DNA from: Rhodobacteraceae bacterium UBA6213
GTDB lineage: Bacteria; Pseudomonadota; Alphaproteobacteria; Rhodobacterales; Rhodobacteraceae
DNA: 64,000 nucleotides
Direction of reading: 5' to 3'
Assembly (NCBI GenBank): GCA_002421605.1
Contig: DISJ01000003.1
Location: forward strand, 150,881 to 214,880
The notes beneath the pieces were generated by a model. It had not been told where the DNA came from. It saw only the letters and a list, made by a program, of their open reading frames with translations, and searched no databases. How positions within the stretch are numbered: the stretch's first letter is position 1; every line of letters begins with the position of its first letter. Made by a program: the position numbers and the translations under genes. Below are positions 8,253-17,035 of this stretch, piece by piece.

Positions 8253-9874
8253 GGCTTGGACGGGCGCAGCAGCACATAGGTCGCATTGCGCCGCACCTCG
8301 GTCAGAGTCCAGCCGCTGTCATTGAGCACCTTGAGCATACCGGCGCGCGACTCCAGATTGGTCGGGCAAAGCGGCACCAGCACAAACTCGGACACCGAGA
8401 TACCCGGCGCGCCACCGTAGAGCCACGGGGCGCCCCCCCGCAGCGGCGGAAACGGGCCGTAAAGCCAGAGCGCCGAAAACAGGTCAGCCACCAATATCCG
8501 CTTGTCCGCGTATCCAGAAGCGGCGAGGTCTGCGGCCGCTGTTTCAAACCAAGCGCTGTAGCCAAGCGACAATTCGCAATCGGGCAAGGTTTCACCGTTC
8601 AGCACCGCTGGCGCGTCACGTTGGGCCAATTCGCGGTAGCTGGCATAGGGCGCGCCCTCGCCATCTAGCGCTACGATGCTATCCACCCGGTAAAACCGCG
8701 CCTCGCGCACCAGCAGATCCGAATGCTCTGGCCATCTGGACAGCATTGGCATCATGCCTTCGGCGCTGGCGAAAGCTTGACGGAACGGGCTGAAAGCAAG
8801 GTTCAGCGCCGAGGGCGTGGCAAACGCCAATGCTGCAATTGCCGCCGTGGTCAAGCCTGCCTTAAGCGGAATGCCCATGCTGTTGTGCCGGTAAGGATCA
8901 GGTCGAAACTGCAGGGCAAATGCAGCAAGCAGCACCAGCCACTGCGGATCGTTCCCAGAGTTTTGCCAGGTAATGATGAAAAACCCCGGCGCCAGCGCCA
9001 GCAGCAACAACCCCTCTGTGAACTTGTCGGATTGGCGCAATAAGATCACCGTGGCCAGCAGTGTCAACGTCGCCCCGATATAAGCGGGCAAGGCAACGAC
9101 ACCCAGCAGCGATTCGCCGGGCGTCGCGCGGATTGACGATTGCGAAACGCTGAGCAGATCGAACAGATAGTCGCCCCAGTAGCCGGGGCCGGCGATGCCC
9201 GTCATCAGCCCCGCCACAGCAAGCCCTGCCACCATCGCCGCCAAAAATGCTCGCCCTTCGCCGCGCACTAGGAAAGCCAGTAGAATGGCCGGGGCGAGCC
9301 CCACGAAATAAGTGATCTTGATCAGCGCCAGCGCCGCCATGCCAAGGCCAATCAGTGCGCCATCAAGCCAAGGGCGCGGTTCACCGCTGGGCGGCATCGT
9401 GGCAAGCGGCACGATGATATAAACCACCGCCCAGGCCCAGCGGTTATAATGCATCGAAAGCGACACGGTGGTTTCGGATTCGCCGTGCACCAGCGCAAGG
9501 CAGAGCACCACCACATAGACGCCGTAAAGCAGCGCCCCTGTCGCTTCAAACCGTGAGGCTGCGGCGCGCGCAAGCGCGGGCAGCAGCACCAGCGCAACCG
9601 CGACCTCGGCCCAGATCACTGCGTGGCCAAGCCCTGCCCCCAACCAAACAAAAAACGCGATCGGCGCGAGTGCCAGAATTCCGATCGGGGTGCTGAAATC
9701 AAGGTGCGGCCACTGCCCCGCTTCGGTCATGCGCAGCACCATATCGGCCAGCTGCAGCGTGTCGCCTTCGTGCTTGCCAATGTAGAGGCCGCCTTTCAGC
9801 AGCATCGCCCCGCCCAACAGCACGATCAGCCCGAAGAGAAGGCTTCCCAGCAGCAGCGTACTCGCTCTTTGCAT
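8249..9874 (-). CDS. polytopic membrane protein, GT-C glycosyltransferase-like
   Basis: 541 residues from ATG 9874 (MQRASTLLLG); the open frame continues upstream but the preceding stretch does not look protein-like. About ten membrane segments occupy residues 1-370, and a soluble C-terminal region of about 170 residues follows. An early HEGDTLQLAD loop after the first membrane segment is reminiscent of the acidic first loop of GT-C lipid-linked sugar transferases, but no firm family signature is seen. Function unknown; envelope sugar transfer is only a guess. It is convergent with the Tad locus and divergent from the AAA ATPase gene. Confidence 0.72.
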   Translation of the reverse strand: MQRASTLLLGSLLFGLIVLLGGAMLLKGGLYIGKHEGDTLQLADMVLRMTEAGQWPHLDFSTPIGILALAPIAFFVWLGAGLGHAVIWAEVAVALVLLPALARAAASRFEATGALLYGVYVVVLCLALVHGESETTVSLSMHYNRWAWAVVYIIVPLATMPPSGEPRPWLDGALIGLGMAALALIKITYFVGLAPAILLAFLVRGEGRAFLAAMVAGLAVAGLMTGIAGPGYWGDYLFDLLSVSQSSIRATPGESLLGVVALPAYIGATLTLLATVILLRQSDKFTEGLLLLALAPGFFIITWQNSGNDPQWLVLLAAFALQFRPDPYRHNSMGIPLKAGLTTAAIAALAFATPSALNLAFSPFRQAFASAEGMMPMLSRWPEHSDLLVREARFYRVDSIVALDGEGAPYASYRELAQRDAPAVLNGETLPDCELSLGYSAWFETAAADLAASGYADKRILVADLFSALWLYGPFPPLRGGAPWLYGGAPGISVSEFVLVPLCPTNLESRAGMLKVLNDSGWTLTEVRRNATYVLLRPSKP

Positions 9875-9997
9875 CGCAGCCTCTCCGCATCTGTTCCATG
9901 TTTTGGCCACATTAGCTGGGCAACGTGGCGGTGTGAACCTTTCGTTCAAACAAAGCCTGCAACGCTTGCGCTTGCGGCAGAAACGGGTCGGGCAGAG

Positions 9998-11308
9998 ATG
10001 AATATGATGGCCTCTAGCGTGCTGGCACCAGTGCCGCCAAAGAGCATAGCTGAAACCGGGCTTTCGCCAGTGATGTTGCGCGATCTGCTGCTCAAGACCA
10101 TGTTTCGTACCAATCTCGACATCTGCTCGGCAATCGCGCGTGTGCTGGCGCTGACGGTTCCAGTGACGCAGGAATTGATCGACCTTGCGCGCAGCCAGCG
10201 CCTGCTGGAAGCGACCGGCACCTTGCACGCCAATTCGGGCGGCGAGATGGGCTATCAGCTGACCGACGCGGGCAGGGCGCGCGCGCTCGACGCCTTGGCG
10301 CAATCAGAATATTACGGCGCCGCCCCGGTGCCGTTGGCCGCCTACCGCGAACAGATCGAGCGCCAGTCGATCCGCAATATCCAGATCACGCGCGATCAGT
10401 TGACTGCGGCGATGGGGCATCTGATTCTGCCCAAAGAGCTGCTTGACCATCTTGGCCCTGCAGTTTCCTCGGGCCGCTCGATCCTGATGTATGGCCCGCC
10501 CGGCAACGGCAAATCTTCGATTTCGAACGGCATCCGCGACGCCCTGGGTGACCGTATCTACATTCCGCGCGCGATCGAATATGCAGGCCAGGTCATCACC
10601 GTATTCGACCCAATCGTGCATACCGCGGCCGAGGAAAGCGTCGATGACCCCAACAGCCTGCGCCGCACGGGCAACCGTTTTGACAGCCGCTATGTCTATT
10701 CTTTGCGCCCGACTGTGGTGACCGGGGGCGAGCTGTCACTGGACATGCTTGACCTTACCTACAACCCGACTGCGCGCACCTATACGGCACCCTTGCAGAT
10801 GAAGTCTTCGGGCGGGGTGTTCATCGTCGATGACCTTGGCCGCCAGGCAGACCCGCCTCAAAAGCTGGTCAACCGCTGGATTTTGCCGCTTGAAGAAAAC
10901 CGCGACATTCTTGCGTTGCATTCGGGCGAAAAGTTCGAGGTGCCGTTCGACACGCTGGTGATCTTTTCCACAAACTTCCACCCCAACGAAATCTTCGACA
11001 AAGCGGCGCTGCGCCGGATCTTTTTCAAGATCAAGATTGACGGGCCGAACCAGCAAGACTTCCTGAAGATCTTTGCAATGGTGGCGCGCAAGAAAAAGGT
11101 GCCGTTGGACGAACCCACAATGCTGCATCTGATGCGGGTGAAATACCCCACCATCGACAGCATCTATGCCAACTATCAGCCGGGCTTCCTGATCGACCAG
11201 ATCGTGGCAATCTGCAACTTCGAGCGCATGCCCTTGCAGATGACGCCCGAACTGATCGACCGCGCCTGGGCCAATATGTTCGTGCGCGATGAGGCGATCG
11301 CGCACTGA
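9998..11308 (+). CDS. AAA ATPase with N-terminal winged-helix-like region
   Basis: 436 residues from ATG 9998. The first 120 residues resemble a winged-helix domain (SPVMLRDLLLKTMFR, then GEMGYQLTDAGRARALDAL). The P-loop GPPGNGKS is at about 166-173, Walker B GVFIVDDLG at about 275, a sensor-1-like VIFSTN at about 325, and an arginine-rich ALRRIFF follows. The fold is that of AAA+ ATPases distantly like MoxR or DnaA-type proteins. The partner and substrate are unknown. No operon partner is evident: the upstream neighbour is divergent and the downstream HIT gene convergent. Confidence 0.75.
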   Translation: MNMMASSVLAPVPPKSIAETGLSPVMLRDLLLKTMFRTNLDICSAIARVLALTVPVTQELIDLARSQRLLEATGTLHANSGGEMGYQLTDAGRARALDALAQSEYYGAAPVPLAAYREQIERQSIRNIQITRDQLTAAMGHLILPKELLDHLGPAVSSGRSILMYGPPGNGKSSISNGIRDALGDRIYIPRAIEYAGQVITVFDPIVHTAAEESVDDPNSLRRTGNRFDSRYVYSLRPTVVTGGELSLDMLDLTYNPTARTYTAPLQMKSSGGVFIVDDLGRQADPPQKLVNRWILPLEENRDILALHSGEKFEVPFDTLVIFSTNFHPNEIFDKAALRRIFFKIKIDGPNQQDFLKIFAMVARKKKVPLDEPTMLHLMRVKYPTIDSIYANYQPGFLIDQIVAICNFERMPLQMTPELIDRAWANMFVRDEAIAH

Positions 11309-11317
11309 CGCCTGCGC

Positions 11318-11698
11318 TCAGTCGCGCGAAAGCATCCGCCCCAACATGCGCCCGCCCAGGATGTGCAGATGATAGTGCTGCACCTCTTGCACGCCCGCTT
11401 CGCCCGCGTTGGAAATGGCGCGGTAGCCGCCACCACCCTGCCCTGGCGTGGCCCCGATCATGTCGCAGACGGTCGCGGCCGTGCGCATGAAATCAACAAT
11501 CTCGGCCTCACTTGCCGCAGCGGCAAAATGATCGAAAGTGACGTAAGGCCCTTTCGGAATCACCAACACATGCAATGGCGCTTGCGGGCGGATATCGCGG
11601 AAGGCCAGCGTATGCGTGGTTTCCAGCACCGTGTCATTCGGGATCTCGCCGCGCAGGATGCGGGCGAAAATATTTGTGGAATCATAGGCATAGGCCAT
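11318..11698 (-). CDS. HIT-family nucleotide hydrolase (HinT-like)
   Basis: 126 residues. The histidine-triad motif HYHLHIL (HxHxH) near residue 110, together with the upstream HVLVIPKGPYVTF and GQGGGGYRAISNAGE segments, identifies a HinT-branch purine nucleoside phosphoramidase. Length is typical. It is followed downstream at 12 bases distance on the same strand side by the start of nothing else; its upstream neighbour, the GT14-type gene, ends 13 bases before it and may share a transcript. Confidence 0.92.
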   Translation of the reverse strand: MAYAYDSTNIFARILRGEIPNDTVLETTHTLAFRDIRPQAPLHVLVIPKGPYVTFDHFAAAASEAEIVDFMRTAATVCDMIGATPGQGGGGYRAISNAGEAGVQEVQHYHLHILGGRMLGRMLSRD

Positions 11699-11710
11699 TG
11701 ATGCATCCTC

Positions 11711-13303
11711 TCAGTCGATGAACAGATAATCCGTTGAGGCGATTTCCTGCGCAACTTCGGCAAGAACCGCCAGAAATCCAGCCAACGCGCGAGTATTTTC
11801 GGCCAGATCGGCGCTTTCGCGCATTCGGTAAAGCGACGTGAAATGCGCCTCGCGGATGCGGTCGCTTTCGAACTTCAGATCATAGCGAATGGTCGGCAAC
11901 AACCGGTCCGACACTTCGCGCGGTGTATTCTCGCCCGCCAGCCCGACGCGGCGCGCGTGGCCAAGCAAATAGTCGTCGGTAAAATCGCACTCTATTTCCA
12001 GCAGCCGCACTTGGGCGCGATCTGAAGTGAAATCCTGCATCAACTCGATCGCCGAAGGGTCGAGGCAGATCACTAGGCGATTGGTCGCGTGATAGTCGTA
12101 AAGCATGCGCATCAGCGCGCGGCGGTGGCGGTTGCGCTTTTCCACCGACGATTGAAGGCCACCCAGATCAGGCAGCGGACAGGCGGCCTCATGGAAAAGA
12201 TATTCCACTGCAGGCACCTGCGCCACTTGCCGCACGCGTTCGACCAATCGCTTGGCGACGTGCCATTTCTTGCACACCACCAGCATCAACTCGCGCTCGC
12301 GCCCAAGGCTCGACTCGGTCTCCCAAAAGCGCGGCGCAAAGCGACGGCCGACGCGACCGCGCCCGGTGAGAAAACTGAACAGGCTGCGCCCTTCGTTCGA
12401 TATATGAAATTGCTGGCCCGTGGTGGACCAAAGCGCGCCAAGCCGCTGCTTGAGGTCTTTGGCCTCGGCGCTGATCTTGCGGGCAAAGAGATAATCTTGC
12501 GACAGCAAAAGGTCATATTGGTCGTTGTAGAATGTCAGCGGCATGCCGTAGTCCGAAAACATCAGAAACGTCAGCGTGCGAGCGCGGATCTCGGACTCGG
12601 GCACAAGATGGCGCACAAGTGTCTGGAAGAAAGTTTCATCAGGGATCCAGGTCGCGCGAAAAAAGCGCATCACATCGCCCCGTTGGTCGATGAAGTCTAG
12701 CACCCATTCCACCGTGCGGCGGCGCAGGCACCACCACTGCGAACCGATCATCATCTGCAAATCGTCCGGCACCTTGCGGCGCAGCCCAAGCTTTTGCTGC
12801 CATTCGTAACTAGTGTAGAACAACCACTTGTGCTTGCGTTCGTTGAACCAATGCCGATAGATCAGCCGCTCTTCCTTCATGCCGGTCTTGATCCAGTCCG
12901 ACGTAAAGAAATCAAAGCTTTCGATGTAATCGACATCGTCTGCATCAAGGAAATCATGCGCGTATTCGGCGGTCTTGATCGGCATGCAATCGCCCGACAG
13001 CATGTAGAAGTGCGTCGCGCGCGGAAACGCCTCGACCGCCGCACGCAACGCCTCTAGCGTGGCGCCAACAAGGCTCCATTCACCCCAGCCGCACTTCAGC
13101 CGCCGCCGTGCAAAAGTGACTGAGGGGTTGCTATCAAGCGCCGCACGGATCTGTGCGTAATCGGCGGGCTTTGCACGCGCATCGAAGTGGATAGAGACGA
13201 AATCACCCGTCGCGGTCAGCCGCTCGGCCTGCGCGATGACCCCTGTGGGATCCTTGTGGGTCAGCAAGATGAACGCGATTTTTGCCACAGTGGAAACATT
13301 CAA
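11711..13303 (-). CDS. core-2/I-branching-type (GT14) glycosyltransferase
   Basis: 530 residues. The N-terminal 250 residues match the branching beta-1,6-N-acetylglucosaminyltransferase family: KIAFILLTHKDP, then SIHFDARA, LKCGWGEWSLVGATL and FYMLSGDCMPI. The C-terminal 270 residues form an additional domain seen in alphaproteobacterial members, of unknown role. No signal peptide or membrane segment is evident, so it probably works in the cytoplasm on a surface polysaccharide or glycolipid. It is divergent from a sulfotransferase gene (132-base gap), suggesting joint modification of the same glycan; the acceptor is unknown. Confidence 0.85.
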   Translation of the reverse strand: MNVSTVAKIAFILLTHKDPTGVIAQAERLTATGDFVSIHFDARAKPADYAQIRAALDSNPSVTFARRRLKCGWGEWSLVGATLEALRAAVEAFPRATHFYMLSGDCMPIKTAEYAHDFLDADDVDYIESFDFFTSDWIKTGMKEERLIYRHWFNERKHKWLFYTSYEWQQKLGLRRKVPDDLQMMIGSQWWCLRRRTVEWVLDFIDQRGDVMRFFRATWIPDETFFQTLVRHLVPESEIRARTLTFLMFSDYGMPLTFYNDQYDLLLSQDYLFARKISAEAKDLKQRLGALWSTTGQQFHISNEGRSLFSFLTGRGRVGRRFAPRFWETESSLGRERELMLVVCKKWHVAKRLVERVRQVAQVPAVEYLFHEAACPLPDLGGLQSSVEKRNRHRRALMRMLYDYHATNRLVICLDPSAIELMQDFTSDRAQVRLLEIECDFTDDYLLGHARRVGLAGENTPREVSDRLLPTIRYDLKFESDRIREAHFTSLYRMRESADLAENTRALAGFLAVLAEVAQEIASTDYLFID

Positions 13304-13435
13304 CGCGATATTGTTCGACTATTCGCATAAGTATCGTGAACACACGTTGAAAAGACAGAGCTTCTTTGCTTTCTAGGGCTAAATGTTTTGCCAGCGGGTT
13401 CTAACCACCCGTCAGGCTACAAGGAGAGACGCAGA

Positions 13436-14254
13436 ATGGGATTTCCTGGCACGTGGATGACCGAGAGCCAGAGCATGCTCTACCGCGTCGTGCCCAAATG
13501 CGCCTGCTCGACGATCGGGCAAATCATGTTCTATTCCGACCACGGCACCTTCTTTGATGGCGACGTGCATGACGCCACTTCGGGGCTGCACAAATGGTCG
13601 ATTGATGGCAGCCAGCGGCTGATTGAAGACAATGTGCGCAAGCATTCGTCCTATTCGTTCACCTGCGTGCGCAACCCCTACACGCGCATTCTGTCGAGCT
13701 TTTTTGACAAGATCGCGGGGATTCAGCGCAACGGAAAGCGATACCGCGGTAACCTTGTGCCGCAGCTGGCGCAGAAATACGGCATCGATGTGGGCAGCCC
13801 GGAAAACGGATTCGAGTTTGACCAGATTGCCTCGTTTCGGCGCTTTTTGTTGTTCGCGCGCGATACCATCCGCTGGCGCCGCCCGATGGAGCCTGACATC
13901 CACTGGTCGGCCATGTCCGGCCATATTGCCACCTTCATTGCCAACGGCGGCAGCTACGATGCCATTTTCTTCACCGAAAAGTTCAACGAGGGCATGCAAA
14001 AAGTGCTCGACGCGGTGAAAACGCCGATACCGATCGATCTGGCTGCTATTCCGCGGTTCAACGAAAGCGAAGGTCACGGGCCAAAGCGCGCGCATCCGGT
14101 CAGCGCCTATTTCGATGATCTTTCACGGCATTTGATCTGGGAAATCTACAAGCGCGACTTTCAGCTGTTCCACTACGATTTCGAGAACCCGGACAACAAG
14201 ATGCCCATGGCCGAAATTGATCTTGCGGAAGTGCACGCCAAGCTTTCAACCTAA
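13436..14254 (+). CDS. PAPS-dependent sulfotransferase family protein
   Basis: 272 residues from ATG 13436, preceded by the ribosome-binding site AAGGAGAG. VPKCACSTI near residue 20 matches the 5'-phosphosulfate loop of Golgi-type (Sulfotransfer_2) enzymes, and CVRNPYTRILSSFFDK near 80-95 the 3'-phosphate-binding region. It is predicted to move sulfate from PAPS onto a carbohydrate. It is divergent from the GT14-type glycosyltransferase gene, so a sulfated surface glycan is a reasonable inference. The substrate cannot be told from sequence. Confidence 0.83.
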   Translation: MGFPGTWMTESQSMLYRVVPKCACSTIGQIMFYSDHGTFFDGDVHDATSGLHKWSIDGSQRLIEDNVRKHSSYSFTCVRNPYTRILSSFFDKIAGIQRNGKRYRGNLVPQLAQKYGIDVGSPENGFEFDQIASFRRFLLFARDTIRWRRPMEPDIHWSAMSGHIATFIANGGSYDAIFFTEKFNEGMQKVLDAVKTPIPIDLAAIPRFNESEGHGPKRAHPVSAYFDDLSRHLIWEIYKRDFQLFHYDFENPDNKMPMAEIDLAEVHAKLST

Positions 14255-14268
14255 GGCGCGCGCCGCCC

Positions 14269-15255
14269 TCAGATCAGGCCGTGGCCGCGAAAGATTTCCT
14301 TCACGTCGCCCTCTGGGCGCGCACCGACATGAGAGATAACCTCGCTTGCCGCAAGGCAGCCCATGCGGCCCGCCGTGGTAAGTGTCTGCCCGGTGGAGTA
14401 GCCATACAGAAACCCGGCGGCGAACTGATCGCCCGCACCGGTCGCATCAAACGGCACAACGCGGTGCACCGGCACGCTGACGCGCTGTTTCTGGCCGATC
14501 AGCACCACGTCAGAGCCTGAGCGCGTGCACACGACCATTTCGCATTCCTCACCAGCGTGCGCCAGGGCCTCCTCTAGCCCGCATTGATAAAGCGATTCCC
14601 ATTCGTGTTCGTTGCCAATCACATAGTCCATTTCGTCGCGCACAAGGCGGCGGAAATCGGCGCGGTGACGGTCAACGCAGAAAGGATCGGATAGCGCGAT
14701 TCCGGCGCGCCCACCGCCGGCGTGACAGGCGCGCGCGGCCTTAAGAAAGGCGGCCTTGCCCTTGTCTTTGTCAAAAAGATAGCCTTCCAGAAACAGCAAT
14801 TTCGTGTTTGCTGCTACCGCTTCGGCAACGTCTTCAGGGCCGAGTTCGGCAGAGATGCCAAGATAGGTGTTCATCGACCGCTCGCCGTCTGGGGTAACAA
14901 AGATCATGCTGCGCGAGGTTGGCAACTCGCCGCCCTTCACCGGGGCGTTGACGAAATCGGTTCCCTCTGCGGCCAACGAACTGGCGTAAAAGCGGCCCAG
15001 CGCATCATCGTGCACACGGCCGATGAAGGCGGTGGTAAGGCCAAGGTTGCCAAGACCCGCAAGCGTGTTGGCGACTGAGCCGCCCGCAATTTCGACGCGG
15101 CTATCCATTGCGGCATAAAGCTCTTCGGCACGCTCGCGCTCGATCAGCTGCATCACGCCCTTTGCGATGGATTTGGTGTTGAGAAAATCGTCGCTGGTCT
15201 GGCTAAGCACATCGACGATGGCGTTGCCGATGCCGACAACCTGATACTGAGTCAC
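14269..15255 (-). CDS. PfkB-family sugar/adenosine kinase
   Basis: 328 residues of the ribokinase fold. The N-terminal motif GGSVANTLAGLGNLGL and the C-terminal DATGAGDQFAAGFLYG with the catalytic aspartate are both intact. Rhodobacterales proteins of this type are usually annotated as adenosine kinase, but substrate cannot be fixed from these motifs. The start codon overlaps the stop of nth by 4 bases (ATGA), so the two are translationally coupled although functionally unrelated. Confidence 0.88.
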   Translation of the reverse strand: MTQYQVVGIGNAIVDVLSQTSDDFLNTKSIAKGVMQLIERERAEELYAAMDSRVEIAGGSVANTLAGLGNLGLTTAFIGRVHDDALGRFYASSLAAEGTDFVNAPVKGGELPTSRSMIFVTPDGERSMNTYLGISAELGPEDVAEAVAANTKLLFLEGYLFDKDKGKAAFLKAARACHAGGGRAGIALSDPFCVDRHRADFRRLVRDEMDYVIGNEHEWESLYQCGLEEALAHAGEECEMVVCTRSGSDVVLIGQKQRVSVPVHRVVPFDATGAGDQFAAGFLYGYSTGQTLTTAGRMGCLAASEVISHVGARPEGDVKEIFRGHGLI

Positions 15256-15896
15256 GCGGTTTTCTCCTCGAAGGGGCAGATGTCGGCGATTGGGCAGATC
15301 GGGCAGCGGGGCTTGCGCGCGGTGCAGATGTAGCGACCGTGCAGGATCAGCCAGTGATGCGCGTGGCGCTGATAGCTGACAGGCACATTGTCTTCAAGCG
15401 CCCGCTCTACCGCCAGTACATCGCGCCCCGGTGCAATGCGCGTGCGGTTGGCGACGCGGAACACATGCGTATCGACCGCCTGCGCGGGGTGACCAAAGGC
15501 AATGTTCAGCACCACATTCGCGGTCTTGCGCCCCACGCCGGGCAGCGATTGCAGCGCCGCGCGCGAATCTGGCACGCACCCCTGATAACGATCGACCAGA
15601 ATTTTGCTAAGCGCGATCAGGCTTTTCGCCTTTTGACGAAACAGCCCGATCGTGCGGATTTCTTCAACAACCCCGACCTCGCCCAATGCAAGCATCGCCT
15701 CGGGCGAGGCGGCGCGCGCAAAAAGCCCGTGTGTGGCCTTGTTCACGCCAACGTCTGTGGCCTGCGCGCTAAGCACTACCGCAACCAAAAGCGTGAAGGC
15801 ATCGCGATAGTTCAATTCGCCCACAGGAACGGGATTGGCCGCATGAAGGCGGCGAAAAATCTCGGATTGGGCGGCAAAATCGAGTGGTGCGTGCAT
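15252..15896 (-). CDS. nth: endonuclease III
   Basis: 214 residues from ATG 15896; this start gives the usual family length, while an upstream in-frame ATG would add 19 residues with no similarity. It is a DNA glycosylase/AP lyase for oxidised pyrimidines in base excision repair. The helix-hairpin-helix LPGVGRKTANVV carries the catalytic lysine, VDTHVFRVANR the catalytic aspartate, and the C-terminal cysteines follow the C-x6-C-x2-C-x5-C pattern of the [4Fe-4S] cluster. It is coupled to the downstream PfkB kinase gene. Confidence 0.96.
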   Translation of the reverse strand: MHAPLDFAAQSEIFRRLHAANPVPVGELNYRDAFTLLVAVVLSAQATDVGVNKATHGLFARAASPEAMLALGEVGVVEEIRTIGLFRQKAKSLIALSKILVDRYQGCVPDSRAALQSLPGVGRKTANVVLNIAFGHPAQAVDTHVFRVANRTRIAPGRDVLAVERALEDNVPVSYQRHAHHWLILHGRYICTARKPRCPICPIADICPFEEKTA

Positions 15897-16077
15897 CTGT
15901 CTGCTATGCCGATAGCCGCGCGCGCTGGCAAGAGGCGAGCGGATTTCTGCCAAATTGCGCGCTTGCTGCCGGCCGCGTTAACCGGCGCAAACATCGCCAG
16001 CATCGCCACCCTATTGCGCAGCTTTCGGGTCGCGCGTGGGGCGAGGCAAAGGTAAGCTTGGGCGAAAGGGAGGGCAC

Positions 16078-16929
16078 ATGCGCCGCATAGAAGATGAATA
16101 CCATTATCGCCTGATCGCCCGAGCTTTGGTGCTGATTGACGCCGCCCCACCGCCGGGCCCGTCGCTTGAACAGTTGGCAAGCGCGCTAGGCATGAGCGTG
16201 GCGCATTTTCAAAAGGTGTTTTCAGCTTGGGTCGGGGTTTCGCCCAAACGCTATCAGCAATATCTGACCTTGGGCCATGCGCGCGAATTGATCGCGCAGC
16301 GCCTGCCGCTAGAGGCTGTGGCCGATATGGCAGGACTTTCGGGCAGCGGGCGGCTGCACGACCTTTTCCTGCGATGGGAGGCGATGAGCCCGGGCGAGCA
16401 TGCGCGAGGCGGCGAAGGGTTGGCCATTCGGCACGGCCGCTTTGGCTCGCCCTTCGGTGAAGTCGTAGCGATGGGTACAGAGCGTGGCCTGTGCGGTATG
16501 GCCTTTGCCGCCGATGTCGGGGCCGAGGCGGCTTTTGCCGATCTGGCCTCGCGCTGGCCCGCCGCACGCTTTGAAGCGGACCCCGAAGCGATCCGGCCTT
16601 GGGTCGAAGCGGCGCTTGGGCAGCGCGGCGAGACGGCGCTGCACCTGATCGGCGCACCTTTTCAGATCAAGGTTTGGGAGGCGTTGCTGGCGATCCCTTC
16701 GGGCCATGTCACTACCTATGGAGACATTGCCGGGGCGATTGGTGCGCCGCGTGCGGTGCGGGCAGTAGGCACGGCGGTCGGGCGCAACCCGCTGGCATTC
16801 GTTATCCCCTGCCACCGGGCGCTGCGAAAATCCGGCGCATTGGGCGGCTACCACTGGGGCCTGCCGATCAAACGCGCCATGTTGGCATGGGAATCGGCAC
16901 GCGCCGAGGCCGGTGTCGCGGCAATGTGA
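16078..16929 (+). CDS. ada: AraC-HTH/methylated-DNA-cysteine methyltransferase (Ada-like)
   Basis: 283 residues from ATG 16078 (GGGAGGG ribosome-binding site); a GTG at 16036 is in frame but less likely. Residues about 10-95 are an AraC-type helix-turn-helix (LEQLASALGMSVAHFQKVF). The C-terminal half is O6-methylguanine-DNA methyltransferase with IPSGHVTTYGDIA and the acceptor Cys245 in IPCHRAL. The N-terminal zinc domain of E. coli Ada, whose cysteine takes methyl groups from phosphotriesters, is absent, so how this regulator would sense alkylation is unclear. Expected role: direct repair of O6-alkylguanine and perhaps control of repair genes. Confidence 0.92.
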   Translation: MRRIEDEYHYRLIARALVLIDAAPPPGPSLEQLASALGMSVAHFQKVFSAWVGVSPKRYQQYLTLGHARELIAQRLPLEAVADMAGLSGSGRLHDLFLRWEAMSPGEHARGGEGLAIRHGRFGSPFGEVVAMGTERGLCGMAFAADVGAEAAFADLASRWPAARFEADPEAIRPWVEAALGQRGETALHLIGAPFQIKVWEALLAIPSGHVTTYGDIAGAIGAPRAVRAVGTAVGRNPLAFVIPCHRALRKSGALGGYHWGLPIKRAMLAWESARAEAGVAAM

Positions 16930-16999
16930 TGCGCGAAAACCCGCCTGTCAGCGGGGCGCGCGTGGTCTGATCGCCACCCTCGGGCTATAGTTGCACCAA

Positions 17000-17022
17000 C
17001 GCCCCGCTGGGGCGCTTTCTTT
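17000..17022 (+). terminator. short hairpin with CTTTCTTT tail
   Basis: CGCCCC (17000-17005) and GGGGCG (17009-17014) form a 6-bp stem with a 3-base loop followed by CTTTCTTT. It lies between the Ada-like gene and the OmpA-like gene, and overlaps the presumed leader of the latter, so it may end the first transcript. The stem is short. Confidence 0.4.
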
Positions 17023-17035
17023 GGAGGTTTGCAAG

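Noticed and set aside
9875..10303. N-terminal extension of the membrane protein that ends at 8249
   Set aside because: The added 143 residues overlap the divergent ATPase gene and look non-coding; ATG 9874 starts a clean membrane segment.
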